64,000 bases of DNA from Erinaceus europaeus (lineage: Eukaryota; Chordata; Mammalia; Eulipotyphla; Erinaceidae). The stretch is taken from the NCBI RefSeq assembly GCF_950295315.1, contig NC_080166.1:102536999-102600998 (forward strand). Reading direction: 5' to 3'. The notes beneath the pieces are model-generated. The model ran no database searches and was not told the DNA's origin. It worked only from the letters and a program-made list of their open reading frames with translations. How positions within the stretch are numbered: the first letter of the stretch is position 1; each line of letters starts with the position of its first letter. Positions 21,534 through 32,829 of this stretch are shown here, in pieces. Both the position numbers and the translations under genes were made by a program.

Positions 21534-22554
21534 GTGGACTCATGATTCTGTCTTTTTGTTTTTTTAGGGCCTTGTGAATAGCTATAAAAAGAATATAACC
21601 CCAGCATTTTTCCACCATCTTTTTGTAAATTGAGTTGTATCTATGGTTTCTGATTTCCACAGTAAACCTGGATCAGTCTCCCATCTGAAGAGAAACATTT
21701 TAAGCTTGTTTATTATACTACTCTGCATGAAGAACCCAGCAGGTCTAGCACTTCAGCCTGTTCACCATTTTTGTTTTTATCTTTATTTCCTGCAGAGATG
21801 TTTATCTTGTCTTCAATTCTCATTAAAACTTTTTTTTTTTCGTTTCCCTCTTTATTTGTTAATATTATGAGGTTTGGGGTAGAAGAGTAGTTAACCATAA
21901 ACATTGAGTCATTTTGACCAATGAAACAGTCTCTATATGTTGACTTATTTCCCGTTGTAAGTTTTTCACACAAAATAAAGGGCATTGTTTATAGAATCAA
22001 AGACTCTTTTAACAACTAGCACAAACCTTTGCCTTTTGTCTATCTCCATGGCAACCACTCTTATCAGTATGTAATATATTGTTCCCATCTCTATTTTTTC
22101 CACTTTGTCATAATGTGTGTAAACAAGTAAACTATATTATTTTATTTTGTATTTTTAAATTTACATAAATGGCACCATTGTGTACAATTTGCAATATTAT
22201 TTCTTTATTTTTTTGTATGATTCATATTTATCTATACTGATATTTATAATTTTTAGTTTATTTCTTTTAACTTGTTTCATCATAACCATTTTGTATAAAT
22301 TCTACATTTTTTTGTAAAGGACCACCCATATGCATTTCTTTGCTTCTTGTCCAAAAATTGACTGTTTTTAATTTCTCCAGATAAACCTATGTTCTTCCCA
22401 TTTTCTTTTTCCTAAATGGAGAAAATCTTTCCAGGTGCAAATTTACAAACTGCGCTTGATTCTTGTTACTATAGACTAACAATTCAAGGTATATAGTAAA
22501 TTAAATTACTAAATAATCACTAAATTGTGATTACAGGTTAGATTGAACTCCTTT
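21534..22554. other. No recognisable feature
   Basis: AT-rich unique DNA. No repeat or exon is supported. Confidence 0.45.
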
Positions 22555-23345
22555 ATTTTATTTTATTTTATTTTTTATTTATAAAAAAGAAACACTGACA
22601 AAACCATAGGATAAGAGGGGTACAACTCCACACAATTCCTACCACCAGAACTCCATATCTCATCCCCTCCCTTGATAAATTACCTATTCCTTATCTCTCT
22701 GGGAGTGTAGACCCAAAGTCATTGTGGGATGTAGAAAGTGGAAGATCTGGCTTCTGTAATTGCTTTTACTCTGAACATGGGCATTTACAGGTCAATCTAT
22801 ACTCCCAGCCTGTCTCTCTCTTTCATTAGTGGGGCAGGGTTCTGGGGAAGCAGAGCTCCAGGACATATTGGTAAGGTTGTCTGTCCAGGGAAGTCTGGTT
22901 GGCCTCATGCTAGCACCTGGAACTTGGTGACTGAAAAGAGCATTAACATATAAAGCCAAACAAGTTGTGACTAATCATGAACCTAAAGGCTGTAATAGTG
23001 CAGATGAAGAGTTGAGGGGTCCATTTTGTAGATAGCTAGTAGGCATATTTTAGTTATATTCCAAAGGGCCTGTGGCTATACTAGTTATTTTGTTGCTTTT
23101 TTTCCCCTGAGCCTGAAATCTGATATGCAAGTGGATCCAAGTTATTGTCTGGGGAGATGATGTCATGGGTGGAAAAGGAACAGAAAGCTGAATCAGGGAA
23201 GAGTAGCTCCCAAATATGGGAAAGGTGTATAAATATTGTTGACTGTAAAACCCATCGATTTGATGTGATCTGGGGCCCCTATTCAGCTTAGGAGCCTATG
23301 TGACCTCTGTATCCCCATAGATCTGATCTCACATTCTATTCTTAA
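22555..23345 (-). mobile_element. Old L1 long 3'UTR (minus)
   Basis: TTTTATTTTA-rich tail, then 'CATAGGATAAGAGGGGTACAACTCC', 'CTCTCTGGGAGTGTAGACCC', 'CATTGTGGGATGTAGAAAGTGG' parallel the long 3'UTR at 33740-33900. The upstream part (23040-23345) is more diverged. No ORF2 remains. Confidence 0.75.
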
Positions 23346-23349
23346 AAAG

Positions 23350-23440
23350 GCCCTCCCTGGACAGATGACCTCACCAATGTGCCCTGGAGCTCCAATTCCC
23401 CAGAACCCCGCCCCACTAGGGAAAGAGAGAGTGGTATTTT
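23350..23440 (+). mobile_element. L1 3'UTR fragment in opposite orientation
   Basis: 'CTCCCTGGACAGATGACCTCACCAATGTG...CCCCACTAGGGAAAGAGAGAG' is the plus-strand form of the 3'UTR segment at 29730-29815, right next to the minus-strand copy at 22555-23345. It marks a small inversion or a second truncated insertion. Confidence 0.7.
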
Positions 23441-23543
23441 CTCAGTACCATTTTACTGGTTTTTGTCTGTAAAATTTACCTCTTACAAAATCAAGTTACC
23501 AATCTTTAATTGTTACTATTTTCACATTTAGAATATAATTTGA

Positions 23544-23697
23544 GTGGTCTGAGAGGTGGCGCAGTGGATAAGGCTATAGACTCTCAAGCATGAGGTCTCG
23601 AGTTCCATCCCCAGCAGCACATGTACCAGAGTGATATCTGGTTCTTTCTCTCTCTCTATTCTATAATTTCTCATGAATAAATAAATAAAATCTAAAA
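23544..23697 (+). repeat. SINE-B (plus) with 12-bp target-site duplication
   Basis: 'GGTCTGAGAGGTGGCGCAGTGGATAA' A-box head, 'GTCTCGAGTTCCATCCCC' B-box, 'CAGAGTGATATCTGGTTC', a short CT body and an AATAAATAAATAAAATC tail. AATATAATTTGA repeats at 23532-23543 and 23698-23709. Confidence 0.93.
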
Positions 23698-23774
23698 AAT
23701 ATAATTTGAAATGTGGAAGAATTACTCCAGATTCATGATTAGATTAATTTTATTTAAATGATGATATTGCAAGA

Positions 23775-23945
23775 GTTCTGGTGAGGGACAGGGTGCAGGG
23801 TATAGCATAATGGCTATGCAAAGAAATATCTCATACCTGAGGCTCCAAAGTCCCACATTCAGTCCCCCACACCACCATAAACCAGAGCTGAGCAGTGCTC
23901 TGGTAAATAATAATAATAACAATAATTAATAATAAATTAATAAAA
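23775..23945 (+). repeat. SINE-C (plus)
   Basis: 'GGTATAGCATAATGGCTATGCAAAG' head, 'CTGAGGCTCCAAAGTCCC', 'CATTCAGTCCCCCACACC' and 'AGCAGTGCTCTGGTAAATAATAATAATAAC'. A third tRNA-like SINE family. Confidence 0.85.
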
Positions 23946-25597
23946 CAAGAACTCTGGTGAATATGTGAAGAAGTGAAATGAGCAATTAGAAAAGGACAGT
24001 TAGGAAGAGGAGAGTCAATCTCTCTGCTTTCATATTATGAAGAGGAACTTGATAGTCAAGAAAGGAATGTTAGGGTTCAGAGATTGTTCATCTTTGTATA
24101 CTCCCCAAAAGTGCATTCAGTACCTTCAAACTTAAATATGGAATCAGTATATTTAAATCCCCCCCTTATACCACTTATGCCCATTCTAGCTCTGTCACAT
24201 TACTGGTAAGATGAAACTTTGAGATGCCAAAGCATAAAAAAATCATATATATATATCAATTTCAGTCATCATCATCCAGCCTACAAAATATGTCCACTGT
24301 TTTGTCAAATTAATTTAGTTCTATTGCCTCAAATCCCAATAGTACCATCACTGAGTTCCTTTCATCTTCCTTTAATTTTTCTTAATCATTATCTAGTTCC
24401 ATATAACTTCCATGAAATCTAATGGGACCATATTTAAGGAATTACTTGTATAAAAAGTAGGTCAATTTCCTTTTGTCTGTAGGATGTACTTTCTTTCATA
24501 TAGAGAGATCAATTAATATAATCAGATTGTAAGAACACATAAAATATTTGTTGGTTATAGAAGTAATAGTAGGGATTGCTTAATGAAAGTTTTCTATCAA
24601 AAATTATTCTGTTCATGATAATTGTTTCTCTTGCTGCCCCAAAGGCTTAGTTGTTGACAAGGCAAAATGAAACTAGTTGCAAAGTTGTCTCAATGTTCAT
24701 TGCCCCTTATGCCAGAATTAGAGGAAAACTTGAACACACAGTGATTTAGAAAGTATCAGATAATCGAAGGATTATACATTAACTTTTTTATATATAAATT
24801 ATTGTGTACTCAGAAGGAAGAGAGCAAAAAACACCCAAGGTACTGTGTTCTATTATATAAATTATTGTTTTCTGAGAGGGTGAACTATCAGTGTTCATAA
24901 ATTAGAAGATATGAAAACTCAACAGTAAATGACTCTAGATTAACTAAAAAATAGTGAGTCAAGAGCCTTTAATGGCAAGCTTTTAACACCTGTGTAAATG
25001 TACAATATACTACATAGCATAATTTTTCCATTCAGTATAGGAATTAGTTTGACTGTGTTAGAAATCTAAAATTTGTAGTTGCTTGCAAAGAAGGAAGGCA
25101 ATTGGCAGACATTCATAATCCAATTATTGTTTCACTTAAACACACTTGCTGCCAACAGTAAGAGAAAGTAGAAGAGCAGGAATAATCTTAGCATTCATTT
25201 GTTGAATTGATGGGAAAAACACAATACAGTCTCACTACATTAAGCTGCTTTTCAAATTTTCTTTCATTATACAATTTCAGTTTAGTGTTGGGAATTTTTA
25301 AATGATTTCTTAGTACAAAGTCACAATTTAAACTATGTAAATATGTAACTAATTTCAATTTTCTTCTAAAAGAAACAATTTTCCTACAGAAGTAGAAGGG
25401 AGACAATAGTATATGCAGCATCTCATTTGTTTATCAGTAAAAGGAAGCAGTGTTAGGCTGTATCCTAAAATCCAGAGCTACTTTCCAATTAGGACAAATG
25501 ATCAAAGAATAAGGAGCAAAGAGAATCTTGCAAAGACACCAACAGGTGCATACTTCCTTAGAATGTTGAGAATTTTACAGCTGCATTTTCACCTTTA
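23946..25597. other. No recognisable feature
   Basis: About 1.6 kb of AT-rich DNA without a clear repeat. No exon with splice context is apparent. Confidence 0.5.
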
Positions 25598-25610
25598 GAA
25601 ATGTATGCAG

Positions 25611-25899
25611 TAGGGAGTCGGGCTGTAGCGCAGCCGGTTAAGCGCAGGTGGCGCAAAGCACAAGGACCAGCATAAGGATCCCGGTTCGAACCCCGGCTCC
25701 CCACCTGCAGGGAAGTCGCTTCACAGGCGGTGAAGCAGGTCTGCAGGTGTCTATCTTTCTCTCCTCCTCTCTGTCTTCCCCTCCTCTCTCCATTTCTCTC
25801 TGTCCTATCCAACAACGACAACAACAATAATAACTACAACAATAAAACAACAAGGGCAACAAAAGGGAATAAATAAATAAAATAAATATTTAAAAAAAA
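25611..25899 (+). repeat. SINE-A2, near-complete, with 13-14 bp target-site duplication
   Basis: The best-preserved SINE in the window. RNA polymerase III boxes are intact: A-box TAGCGCAGCCGG (25626-25637) and B-box GGTTCGAACCC (25683-25693). Core, 'GCGGTGAAGCAGGTCTGCAG', CT body and a CAACAACGACAACAACAATAA linker follow, with 'CAAGGGCAACAAAAGGG' and an AATAAATAAAATAAATATTTAAAAAAAAA tail. AGAAATGTATGCAG flanks it (25597-25610 and 25900-25913). This is the most likely recently active copy here. Confidence 0.96.
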
Positions 25900-26049
25900 A
25901 GAAATGTATGCAGCACAGAATTTTTAAAAAGCCTCAAATCACATTCTGTCTTTGTCAGTGTTGTTTTTCTGTTTTTATAATGCATGGCTCACTACTGATT
26001 CAATATGGCAGTTGCAACCAAGATACTTAGAATGTGTTTTTCCATTTTT

Positions 26050-26830
26050 TTTTAAGTTTTAAAAATGTTACATATATCAAACTGAAAAGCTCTGCACAGG
26101 AAAGGATAACATCATCCAAACAGAAAGACACCCTACAATGTGGGAGAAGATGTTTACACAAAACATTTCAGACAAAGGACTAATAATCAAAATGCATAAA
26201 GAGCTCAGTAAACTTAGCACCAAAAATACAAGCAACCCCATTAGAAAATGGTGTAAGTACATGGACAGAAATTTCACCAAGGAAAAGATCCAGAGGGCCA
26301 AGAGCCATATGAGAAGGTGTTCAAAGTTACAGATTATCAGAGAAATACAAATAAAGACAACAATAAGATATTATTTAACACCTGTGAGAATGTCATATAT
26401 TGGGAATGACAATAACAACAAATGTTGGAGAGGATGTGAGGAAAAAGAGAACCTTCTACACTGCTGATGGGACTGTAAAATGGTCACACCCTTATGGAAA
26501 ATAGTCTGAAAATTTATCAGAACACTATAAATGGGCCTACCTTATGACCTAGCAATATCTCCCCTAGGGGCTCAACTAAATGAAGCAAAACATTTATCAC
26601 AAGAAATCTATTTATACCTATGTGTGTAGCAGTACAATCTGTAGTAGCCCAAACCTGAAAGCAATTCAGATAATCCAACAACAGATAAGTGACTAAAAAT
26701 GGTGTGGTATATATACATGGTGGAATATTACTCAGCTGCTAAAAATAATGAGATCATCTTGGATAGAACTTGAAAACATCATGTCATGGAGATAAGCCAA
26801 AAATATAAGGACTTATATAAGTGGGACTTA
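26050..26830 (+). pseudogene. L1 ORF2 C-terminal pseudogene
   Basis: Recognisable segments are TMWEKMFTQNISDKGLI, FTKEKIQRAKSHMRRCSKL and IRYYLTPVRMSYIGNDNNNK at 26130-26420, then an ENLLHC block, a decayed KTWKQPRCP region near 26660-26700 and VVYIYMVEYYSAA near 26705-26745. In-frame stops and frameshifts follow 26467. No catalytic residues remain. Confidence 0.88.
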
Positions 26831-27005
26831 ATATATAGGGTGAGGTAAAATGTGGACTGAGCATGGTGTGTTGCATCAAAGAGGACTTTGGACAAGGAGG
26901 ATGAGGGAAGGTCAGAAGAGAACTTTGGGACTTTGGTGCGTAATGAAACTGCATCCATGTGAGAATGAATATACTGTAAGCCATTAACTCTCTCAATTAA
27001 AAAAA
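26050..27005 (+). mobile_element. Older L1 3' end (plus)
   Basis: The plus strand carries the ORF2 C-terminal third, the short-type 3'UTR and an A-rich end. The 3'UTR has CTGTAAGCCATTAAC near 26980. Many stops show it is older than the copy at 48422. Confidence 0.9.
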
Positions 27006-27440
27006 ATGACTTGTCTATTTTTTTCTTTTATGGAGATGACTATATGCTCTATTTACTATATACATGAGCAATCTATCTAATTTACCCAAATATTTTCTGT
27101 ATGTTTAAGGATAAAACATAATAAAGTGTTTTAAAAATTCTCTTAATGTCTCATTATGAAGTATTTCTACTAACTTATTAGTACAAATGCAGGGTAGTGT
27201 TGCCAAATTTAGAAATCTACTATTTCTTTGACTATTGGGATGGACTGAATAAATAGTGTTGTAATTTTATGGAATCTATTCTAAAAGTCATTCATGACCT
27301 TGGAAACATCAATATAATCTTACTATCATTATTAGGAAATAACTACTTTAAAATTGACAGTATTTTTCTTAAAGTATTCTTAGTATGGCTTGCTTCAGAA
27401 TCAAAATCCTTGGTAAAACATTCAGGTTTTATCCACTAAC

Positions 27441-27495
<55 letters not shown>

Positions 27496-27690
27496 TTTTA
27501 AGGCTAAGTATCTGAGTAAAATGCCCTCTAAGATATATACAGAATTTGGGAAAATGTTTTTCAAATTTTAAATATTTATTTCTTTTACTCTCACAGTATT
27601 AGATACCTGAAAATTGACAATCAAATATGTCCAGTAGTTTGCTAGTCTTAAGGAGGAAAAACTAAAAATAAATACCATGATTATATCCTG
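27006..27690. other. No gene; (TA)n at 27443-27492
   Basis: AT-rich unique DNA with one 50-base perfect TA run. Confidence 0.6.
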
Positions 27691-28210
27691 ACTTCCCTGA
27701 GCACCAGAGCCCTATCCCACTAGGGTAAATTAGAAACAGACGGGGGATATGGGTTGACCTGCCAATGACCATGTCCAGAGAATAAGCAATTAGAGAAGCC
27801 AGACTGCTCACCTTCTGCATCCCATAAAAAATTCTGGGCTAGGAGCCAGGTGGTGGTGCACCTTGTTAAGCAGTCACATTACAGTGTACAAGGATCCAGG
27901 TTCAAGCCCCTGGTCCCCACCTGCAGGGAAAAATCTTCACGAGTGGTGAAGCAGGGCTGCAGGAGTCTCTCTGTCTCTTTTCCTCTCTATCTCCTCCTCC
28001 CTTCTCAATTTCTCTCTGTTTCTATCCAATAATAAATAAATAAAAATATTTTTTTAAATGTTAGTCCATACTCCCAGAGTGATAAAGAATAGGGAAACTT
28101 TTACTGGGGGGAATGGGAAATGAAACTCTGATTATGGCAACTGTATGGAATTGCACCACTGTTTTCTTACAATCTTATTAGTCATTATTAAATCATCAAT
28201 TAAAAAATAA
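27691..28210 (+). mobile_element. Old L1 long 3'UTR (plus) interrupted by a SINE
   Basis: 27691-27845 ('GACTTCCCTGAGCACCAGAGCCC...AGAAGCCAGACTGC') and 28060-28210 ('AGTCCATACTCCCAGAGTG...GGAATTGCACCACTG') are consecutive pieces of one long-type L1 3'UTR, ending 'ATCAATTAAAAAATAAC'. A SINE-A splits them. Confidence 0.8.
27846..28055 (+). repeat. SINE-A1 (plus), nested in L1 3'UTR
   Basis: 'GCCAGGTGGTGGTGCACCTTGTTAAG' head, 'GGTTCAAGCCCCTGG' B-box, 'CCCCACCTGCAGGG', 'AGTGGTGAAGCAGGGCTGCAGG', CT body and AATAATAAATAAATAAAAAT tail. It lies inside the old L1 3'UTR. Confidence 0.9.
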
Positions 28211-28242
28211 CAATCATTCTAAAGCTTTAAGAATATTTGCTC

Positions 28243-28510
28243 AGGAGGGTCGGGCGGCACCTGGTTAAGTGCACATAGTACAAAGTGCAAGGGCTCATGC
28301 AAAGATCCTGCTTCCAGCCCCCGCTACCCACATGAAGGGGGTCGCTTCACAATCATAACTTGTGAAGCAAGTTTACATGTTTTTCTTTCCCTTTCTCTAT
28401 CTCCCCCTTTCAATTTATCTCTGTCTTATCCTATAATATGGGGAAAAAAATGGCCACCAGGAGCAGTGGGTTTGTAGTGCAGGCCCCTAACCCCAGTGAT
28501 ATCCCTGGAC
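28243..28510 (+). repeat. SINE-A long form (plus)
   Basis: 'GGTCGGGCGGCACCTGGTTAAGTGC' head, 'CTTCCAGCCCCCGCTACCC' B-box area, 'TCGCTTCACAATC', CT body, then 'TGGCCACCAGGAGCAGTGGG' and 'GATATCCCTGG' (3' extension). Confidence 0.85.
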
Positions 28511-28639
28511 ACACACACATATACACATGAACATTTGCTTAGGACTTTAAGAATCCAAGAAAGTGATTTTCTTAATTTTAATAGAATTTATAAAAAGTAA
28601 CATACAGAAACTTCAGTTAAATGAATTCAGTAACAGTAG

Positions 28640-28785
28640 TCAGGGAAGCAATAAGTGGTTGAACATAAAACTTACATGTAAAAAGTCTTGAGTTCTATCA
28701 CTGCCATCACATATGCCAGAGTGATGTTCTGTTTCTCAGTTTTTCTCCCTCTTTTTCATAAACAAATAAATAGATACAATTTTAA
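28640..28785 (+). repeat. SINE-B (plus), diverged
   Basis: 'GGGAAGCAATAAGTGGTTG' head, 'GTCTTGAGTTCTATCACTGCC' B-box area, 'GCCAGAGTGATGTTCTG' and 'CATAAACAAATAAATAGATAC' tail. Confidence 0.7.
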
Positions 28786-29035
28786 ATGAGACCACTGAGC
28801 TAGAAGATTGTTCTTATACACTTGAACTCTGTACAGACTGCAGAATCTCTCAAGTGTTAAGAAATATAGTTTGCATGTTCTTTTGATCTACAGTGGAAGG
28901 AAGAAGGAGTCCCCCTGCTTGCCTTTGTCCAGTATTAATTCATCCAAAGGGAGAAAAGTCAATATGCTCCCAGTTCCCTTCAGTGGATTCGTCACTTCTT
29001 GCCATGCTCCCAAGTATTATTTACAGATCTTCTCT

Positions 29036-29052
29036 CAATCTCTCTCTCTCTT

Positions 29053-29089
<37 letters not shown>

Positions 29090-29090
29090 T
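29036..29090. repeat. (CT)n microsatellite
   Basis: Alternating C and T with two small interruptions (CTTTCTTT). The apparent Ser-Leu or Arg-Glu frames here are translated repeat, not protein. Confidence 0.95.
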
Positions 29091-29297
29091 CAATTTGGAG
29101 AAATGTGCTTATGGTTAAACAGGAGACAATACACTGATTATTGTTAACAAATAAATCCATTTTTGTTTTTGTGAAACAACTGATGGTTAAGTAGTTTGAG
29201 ATCAACAGTTCATAGCTATTGAAAAGGATACATAGATTAAATATTGGGCTGTTGGAAAACTCATGACACATTTTGGCTTTAAAAATTAAAAAATGTC

Positions 29298-30044
29298 CAA
29301 ATAATATTGCATCTGCCGATCACAACCTAACCAACGCAACGATTGCCACGTCAACATGCTTCACCTCAGACTGTGTCCAGAGACTTCACGTGTGGAATGA
29401 CAACCCTTCAGCTTCATTACTCGGGTGAGACCTTTCCTTTCATAGTACACTCTAATTTCATCTCAGGTGGTTCACTTTCTAACAAAGTCCCATAACCTAG
29501 ATATACACCAGTTTCTGTGAGAGAGAGCTTATGTTCACACGTATCCTTAAACTACTGCAAAATATACACCTGAAAGCAGAAGTACACTAGAGTTTGCAGT
29601 GAGTACCTCCCTAACACTTCCTCTCCACTATTCCAAGCTTTGGGCCCATGATTGCTCAACAATTTGTTTGGCCTCGTATGTTAACTCTCTTTTCAATCAC
29701 CAGATTCCAGATGCCACCAGGATGTTGGCCAGGCTTCCCTGGATTGAAGACCCCACCAATGTGTCCTGGAGCTCAGCTTCCCCAGAGACACACCCTACTA
29801 GGGAAAGAGAGAGGCAGACTGGGAGTATGGACCAACCAGTCAACGCCCATGTTCAGCGGGGAAGCAATTACAGAAGCCAGACCTTCTACCTTCTGCAACC
29901 CTCAATGACCCTGGGTCCATGCTCCCAGAGGGATAGAGAATGGGAAAGCTATCAGGGGAGGGGGTGGAATATGGAGATTGGGTGGTGGGAATTGTACCCC
30001 TCCTACCCTATGATTTTTTTAATTAATACTTTCTTAAATTAAAA
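29298..30044 (+). mobile_element. 5'-truncated L1, long 3'UTR only (plus), with target-site duplication
   Basis: It starts within the long 3'UTR ('AATAATATTGCATCTGC') and runs to the A-rich end. AAAAATTAAAAAATGTC flanks it at 29281-29297 and 30045-30061, a 17-bp duplication. No ORF2 was inserted. It carries open frames of 147 and 86 codons (29599-30042, 29648-29908) that recur in other 3'UTR copies. Confidence 0.93.
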
Positions 30045-30061
30045 AAAAATTAAAAAATGTC

Positions 30062-31050
30062 ATGACTTTTCCAGCAAGCCAATAGATACACTATACTTTA
30101 CAGACAATTGTAAGAATAGTTATGGAGTAGTTAATGTGCACTAAACTTCTCTGAAGTGCTTTGTATGGATCAACTCACTTAAGTCTCTCAATGCAAGAAT
30201 AAGACAGATGCTTTTGTATCTACATCCTATAGCTGAATAGATTAATGCAAACCATTATTTATCTCTAATTTATGCATTTGTAACCAACATCAAAATTCCA
30301 GTCCCAAACATACATTAGAAGAGTTAAAATAATACTTGTTGAGCGGTGAAGAAGTGATTCTGGGGAGCAAAGGCAATCAAGGAAGGGTTCTTTATTAGTC
30401 ATTAAGCACTGAGGGAAGCTTGACTTTAATCAAAAGGAAACTCTAAAGATGGTATAAATACCACACCTAGGATTATCAAAGCTAGTTGATAAGAAAACTA
30501 GGTTAATTTAGAGCTTAATATTGAGTCATTAGTTGAATGATGCTCCTGTTGATTTTCATTCCTAGCAGTTACATGTGAAATAATCTTGTATTCCATTGAG
30601 GAATAAGAGTAGGAGAAGGAACCTTTCAGGCACACAAAAATAGACACTAGACACTGGATGCAAATAGAAGCAGGTGGAGAGTTTCTAGTGATATGGTCTG
30701 GTCATGTAGAATATTTATTGCAGTAGTTCAACTGGAATATTCTTTAACTCAGTGGTTTTAGATCATCTTTATTTTTTGTCTATATTTTTACAAAAATCCT
30801 GACACAAATGTAGTTCTATTACACTATATTTCATATGTCTCAACAGATTGTTTTTTACCAGTGTGAGTCATTTCTTTCATTAATAAGGCTAATTTGTCTA
30901 CTGATCTCTATTTTGCTAGGTGCTGAGTGATTCAAAAAGTATATTAAATAAGTTATGAACTCTTGGAGTGTATATCCTTGTACAAAAGTATAAGGATGTC
31001 TACATATAGGACAGTTACATACAGCTAACCAATTGTTGTGTTAGAAAGTA
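30062..31050. other. No recognisable feature
   Basis: Unique-looking AT-rich DNA. Open frames are short. Confidence 0.5.
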
Positions 31051-31116
31051 TAATGTCCTACAACAATAAAACAACAAAGGCAACAAAAGGGAATAAATAA
31101 ATAAATATTAAAAAAA
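31051..31116 (+). repeat. SINE-A2 tail fragment (plus)
   Basis: 'CCTACAACAATAAAACAACAAAGG' and 'CAACAAAAGGGAATAAATAAATAAATATT' are the end of an A2 SINE, 5'-truncated. The next SINE inserted at its tail. Confidence 0.8.
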
Positions 31117-31124
31117 GAAATCAC

Positions 31125-31341
31125 GGGGCTGGGTGGTGGTGCACCTGGTTGAACGCACGTATTACAATGTGCAAGGACGCGGGTTCGAGCCCCAGTCCCC
31201 ACCTGCAGGGGGAAATTTTTGCAAGTGGTGAAGCAGTGTTGCAGGTGTCTCTCTTTCTCTCTCCCTCTCTATCACTCCCTTCCCTCTTGATTTCTAGCTA
31301 TCTCTATCCAATAAATAAATATTTTTAAAAAATTAAAAAAG
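31125..31341 (+). repeat. SINE-A1 (plus) with short target-site duplication
   Basis: A well-preserved copy: 'GGGGCTGGGTGGTGGTGCACCTGGTT' head, 'GGGTTCGAGCCCC' B-box, 'CCCCACCTGCAGGGGG', 'AGTGGTGAAGCAGTGTTGCAGG', CT body and AATAAATAAATATT tail. GAAATCAC flanks it at 31117-31124 and 31342-31349. Confidence 0.92.
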
Positions 31342-31574
31342 GAAATCACAATGTTCTATGGTTATAGTTTTAAGTCAGAACATAATGTACTCAGACTACA
31401 TGAAATTATTAAATGCCTCCATAGTACTATCTATCTTAAAAACTGGAAATGGCATAAAAGCCTGTAATGATAAGGGTAGTTTACATAATGAGAAACAAAA
31501 ACAAGTGCATATACAGATGCAAGGTGATTATACAGAGGATTTAATGATACAAAAATATAAAGAGTGACTACATA

Positions 31575-31715
31575 AAATAGAAAACTATATTTTATAAATG
31601 ACCACATAACTTTGTCTAAAAAAAGCATCCAGACACCTAAACACCTATCATAAGATGGCTTGTACCTATGTATCAACAACTGTACTGTAAACCACTGAAA
31701 AAAAAAGAAAGAAAA
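31575..31715 (+). mobile_element. L1 3'UTR scrap (plus)
   Basis: 'CACCTATCATAAGATGGCTTGTACC', 'CAACAACTGTACTGTAAACCACTGAAAAAAAA' parallels the last bases of short-type L1 3'UTRs. Confidence 0.5.
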
Positions 31716-31956
31716 GAATTCACAATAATTAAATGGAAAAAAGGATGATAAGAAGTAAGCAGCTTTATGAAGCACTAAGAAAATCTATCTGGACCTCAAG
31801 AGATCAATCAAATTATATATGGAAAACTAAATTTAGGTCAGGAAAGATGAGAACAAGAACAAGAATATATTGGTTAATTGCTGTTTATCAGGACATGACT
31901 GACATATATACACGTACAGACATAACTAACCTAATACCATGATATACATATATATG

Positions 31957-32004
<48 letters not shown>

Positions 32005-32364
32005 TATGATATATTTATAACATATCTTAACTTTTCAGTTGTTTTGCAAAATAATAATTTATACATGCTTTAAGAATTTGGAAACTGAATTAAAATTAAA
32101 ACTGAATTAAAATTAAAATAAGATCACATACAAAATGTGGTGACACATCTGAAGTCAGGTTTTTTTTTTAAGTTTGAAATTACTTTACTTGTTTATATTC
32201 TTAAGCCTGGGTGAACAGAGAAGTCATTTGGACATACCTGGAGCCAACTCTGGAAGATTGTGAATTTTCTGGGTTGGTCATGAGTATTATTATACCATGA
32301 TATATACTAATGTGGAGTAAGCAGTGTCCTGTGTCTTGCTTCAAAATAATCATGATAATGATAA
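31716..32364. other. No gene; (TA)n at about 31958-32003
   Basis: AT-rich unique DNA with a TA microsatellite. A short 18-bp tandem ('AAACTGAATTAAAATTAA' twice) occurs near 32084-32119. Confidence 0.6.
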
Positions 32365-32542
32365 TTGTCTGGTAATGGCACACAACCGATTGAGCACACA
32401 AATTACCATGTTCCAAGTTCAAAACCCCAGTCCCCACCTGCAGAGGAAAACTTCATGAACATTGAAATGGTGCTGCAGGTATCTCTTTCCCTCTCCCTCT
32501 CTATCTCCCCATCCTCTCTCAGTTTCTCTCTGCCTGATCCAA

Positions 32543-32573
<31 letters not shown>

Positions 32574-32577
32574 AAAA
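32365..32577 (+). repeat. SINE-A1 (plus)
   Basis: 'GTCTGGTAATGGCACACAACCG' head, 'AAGTTCAAAACCCCAGTCCCC', 'ACCTGCAGAGG', 'ATGGTGCTGCAGG', CT body and (AAAT)n tail at 32544-32576. Confidence 0.85.
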
Positions 32578-32584
32578 TACACTG

Positions 32585-32790
32585 TACCTTCAGAGGGGTC
32601 ACTTCATCAAGCAGTGAAGCAGGTCTTCAGGTGTCTGTATTTTTCCCCTTCTCTGTTTCCCCCTCCTCTCACAAATTCTCCCTGTCCTACCCAACAACAA
32701 TAACTGAAAAAGATGGCCACCAGGAGCAGTGGATTTGTAATGCAGGTACCAAGCCCTAGATATCCCTGGAGGAAAATAGATAAATAAGTA
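32585..32790 (+). repeat. SINE-A long form, 5'-truncated (plus)
   Basis: It begins 'CTTCAGAGGGGTCACTTCATC', continues 'GTGAAGCAGGTCTTCAGGTGTC', CT body, then 'AGATGGCCACCAGGAGCAGTGG' and 'TATCCCTGGAGG'. The head is lost, next to the tail of the preceding SINE. Confidence 0.8.
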
Positions 32791-32829
32791 ATAAAATATC
32801 TGAAAAGCCAAAATAACAATGATGACAAT

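Noticed and set aside
25626..25693. A functional tRNA gene (A- and B-boxes present)
   Set aside because: The boxes belong to the tRNA-derived head of a SINE; body, tail and target-site duplication show a retrotransposed copy.
26077..26301. 74-codon minus-strand membrane-like frame
   Set aside because: Antisense shadow of the L1 ORF2 pseudogene on the plus strand. The hydrophobic look comes from translating AT-rich antisense DNA.
27443..27492. Regular short repeats as a CRISPR-like array
   Set aside because: Uniform dinucleotide repeats without spacers, in a mammalian genome. The same applies to the other microsatellites.
28871..29147. Open frames with long Ser-Leu runs
   Set aside because: They derive from the (CT)n microsatellite at 29036-29090.
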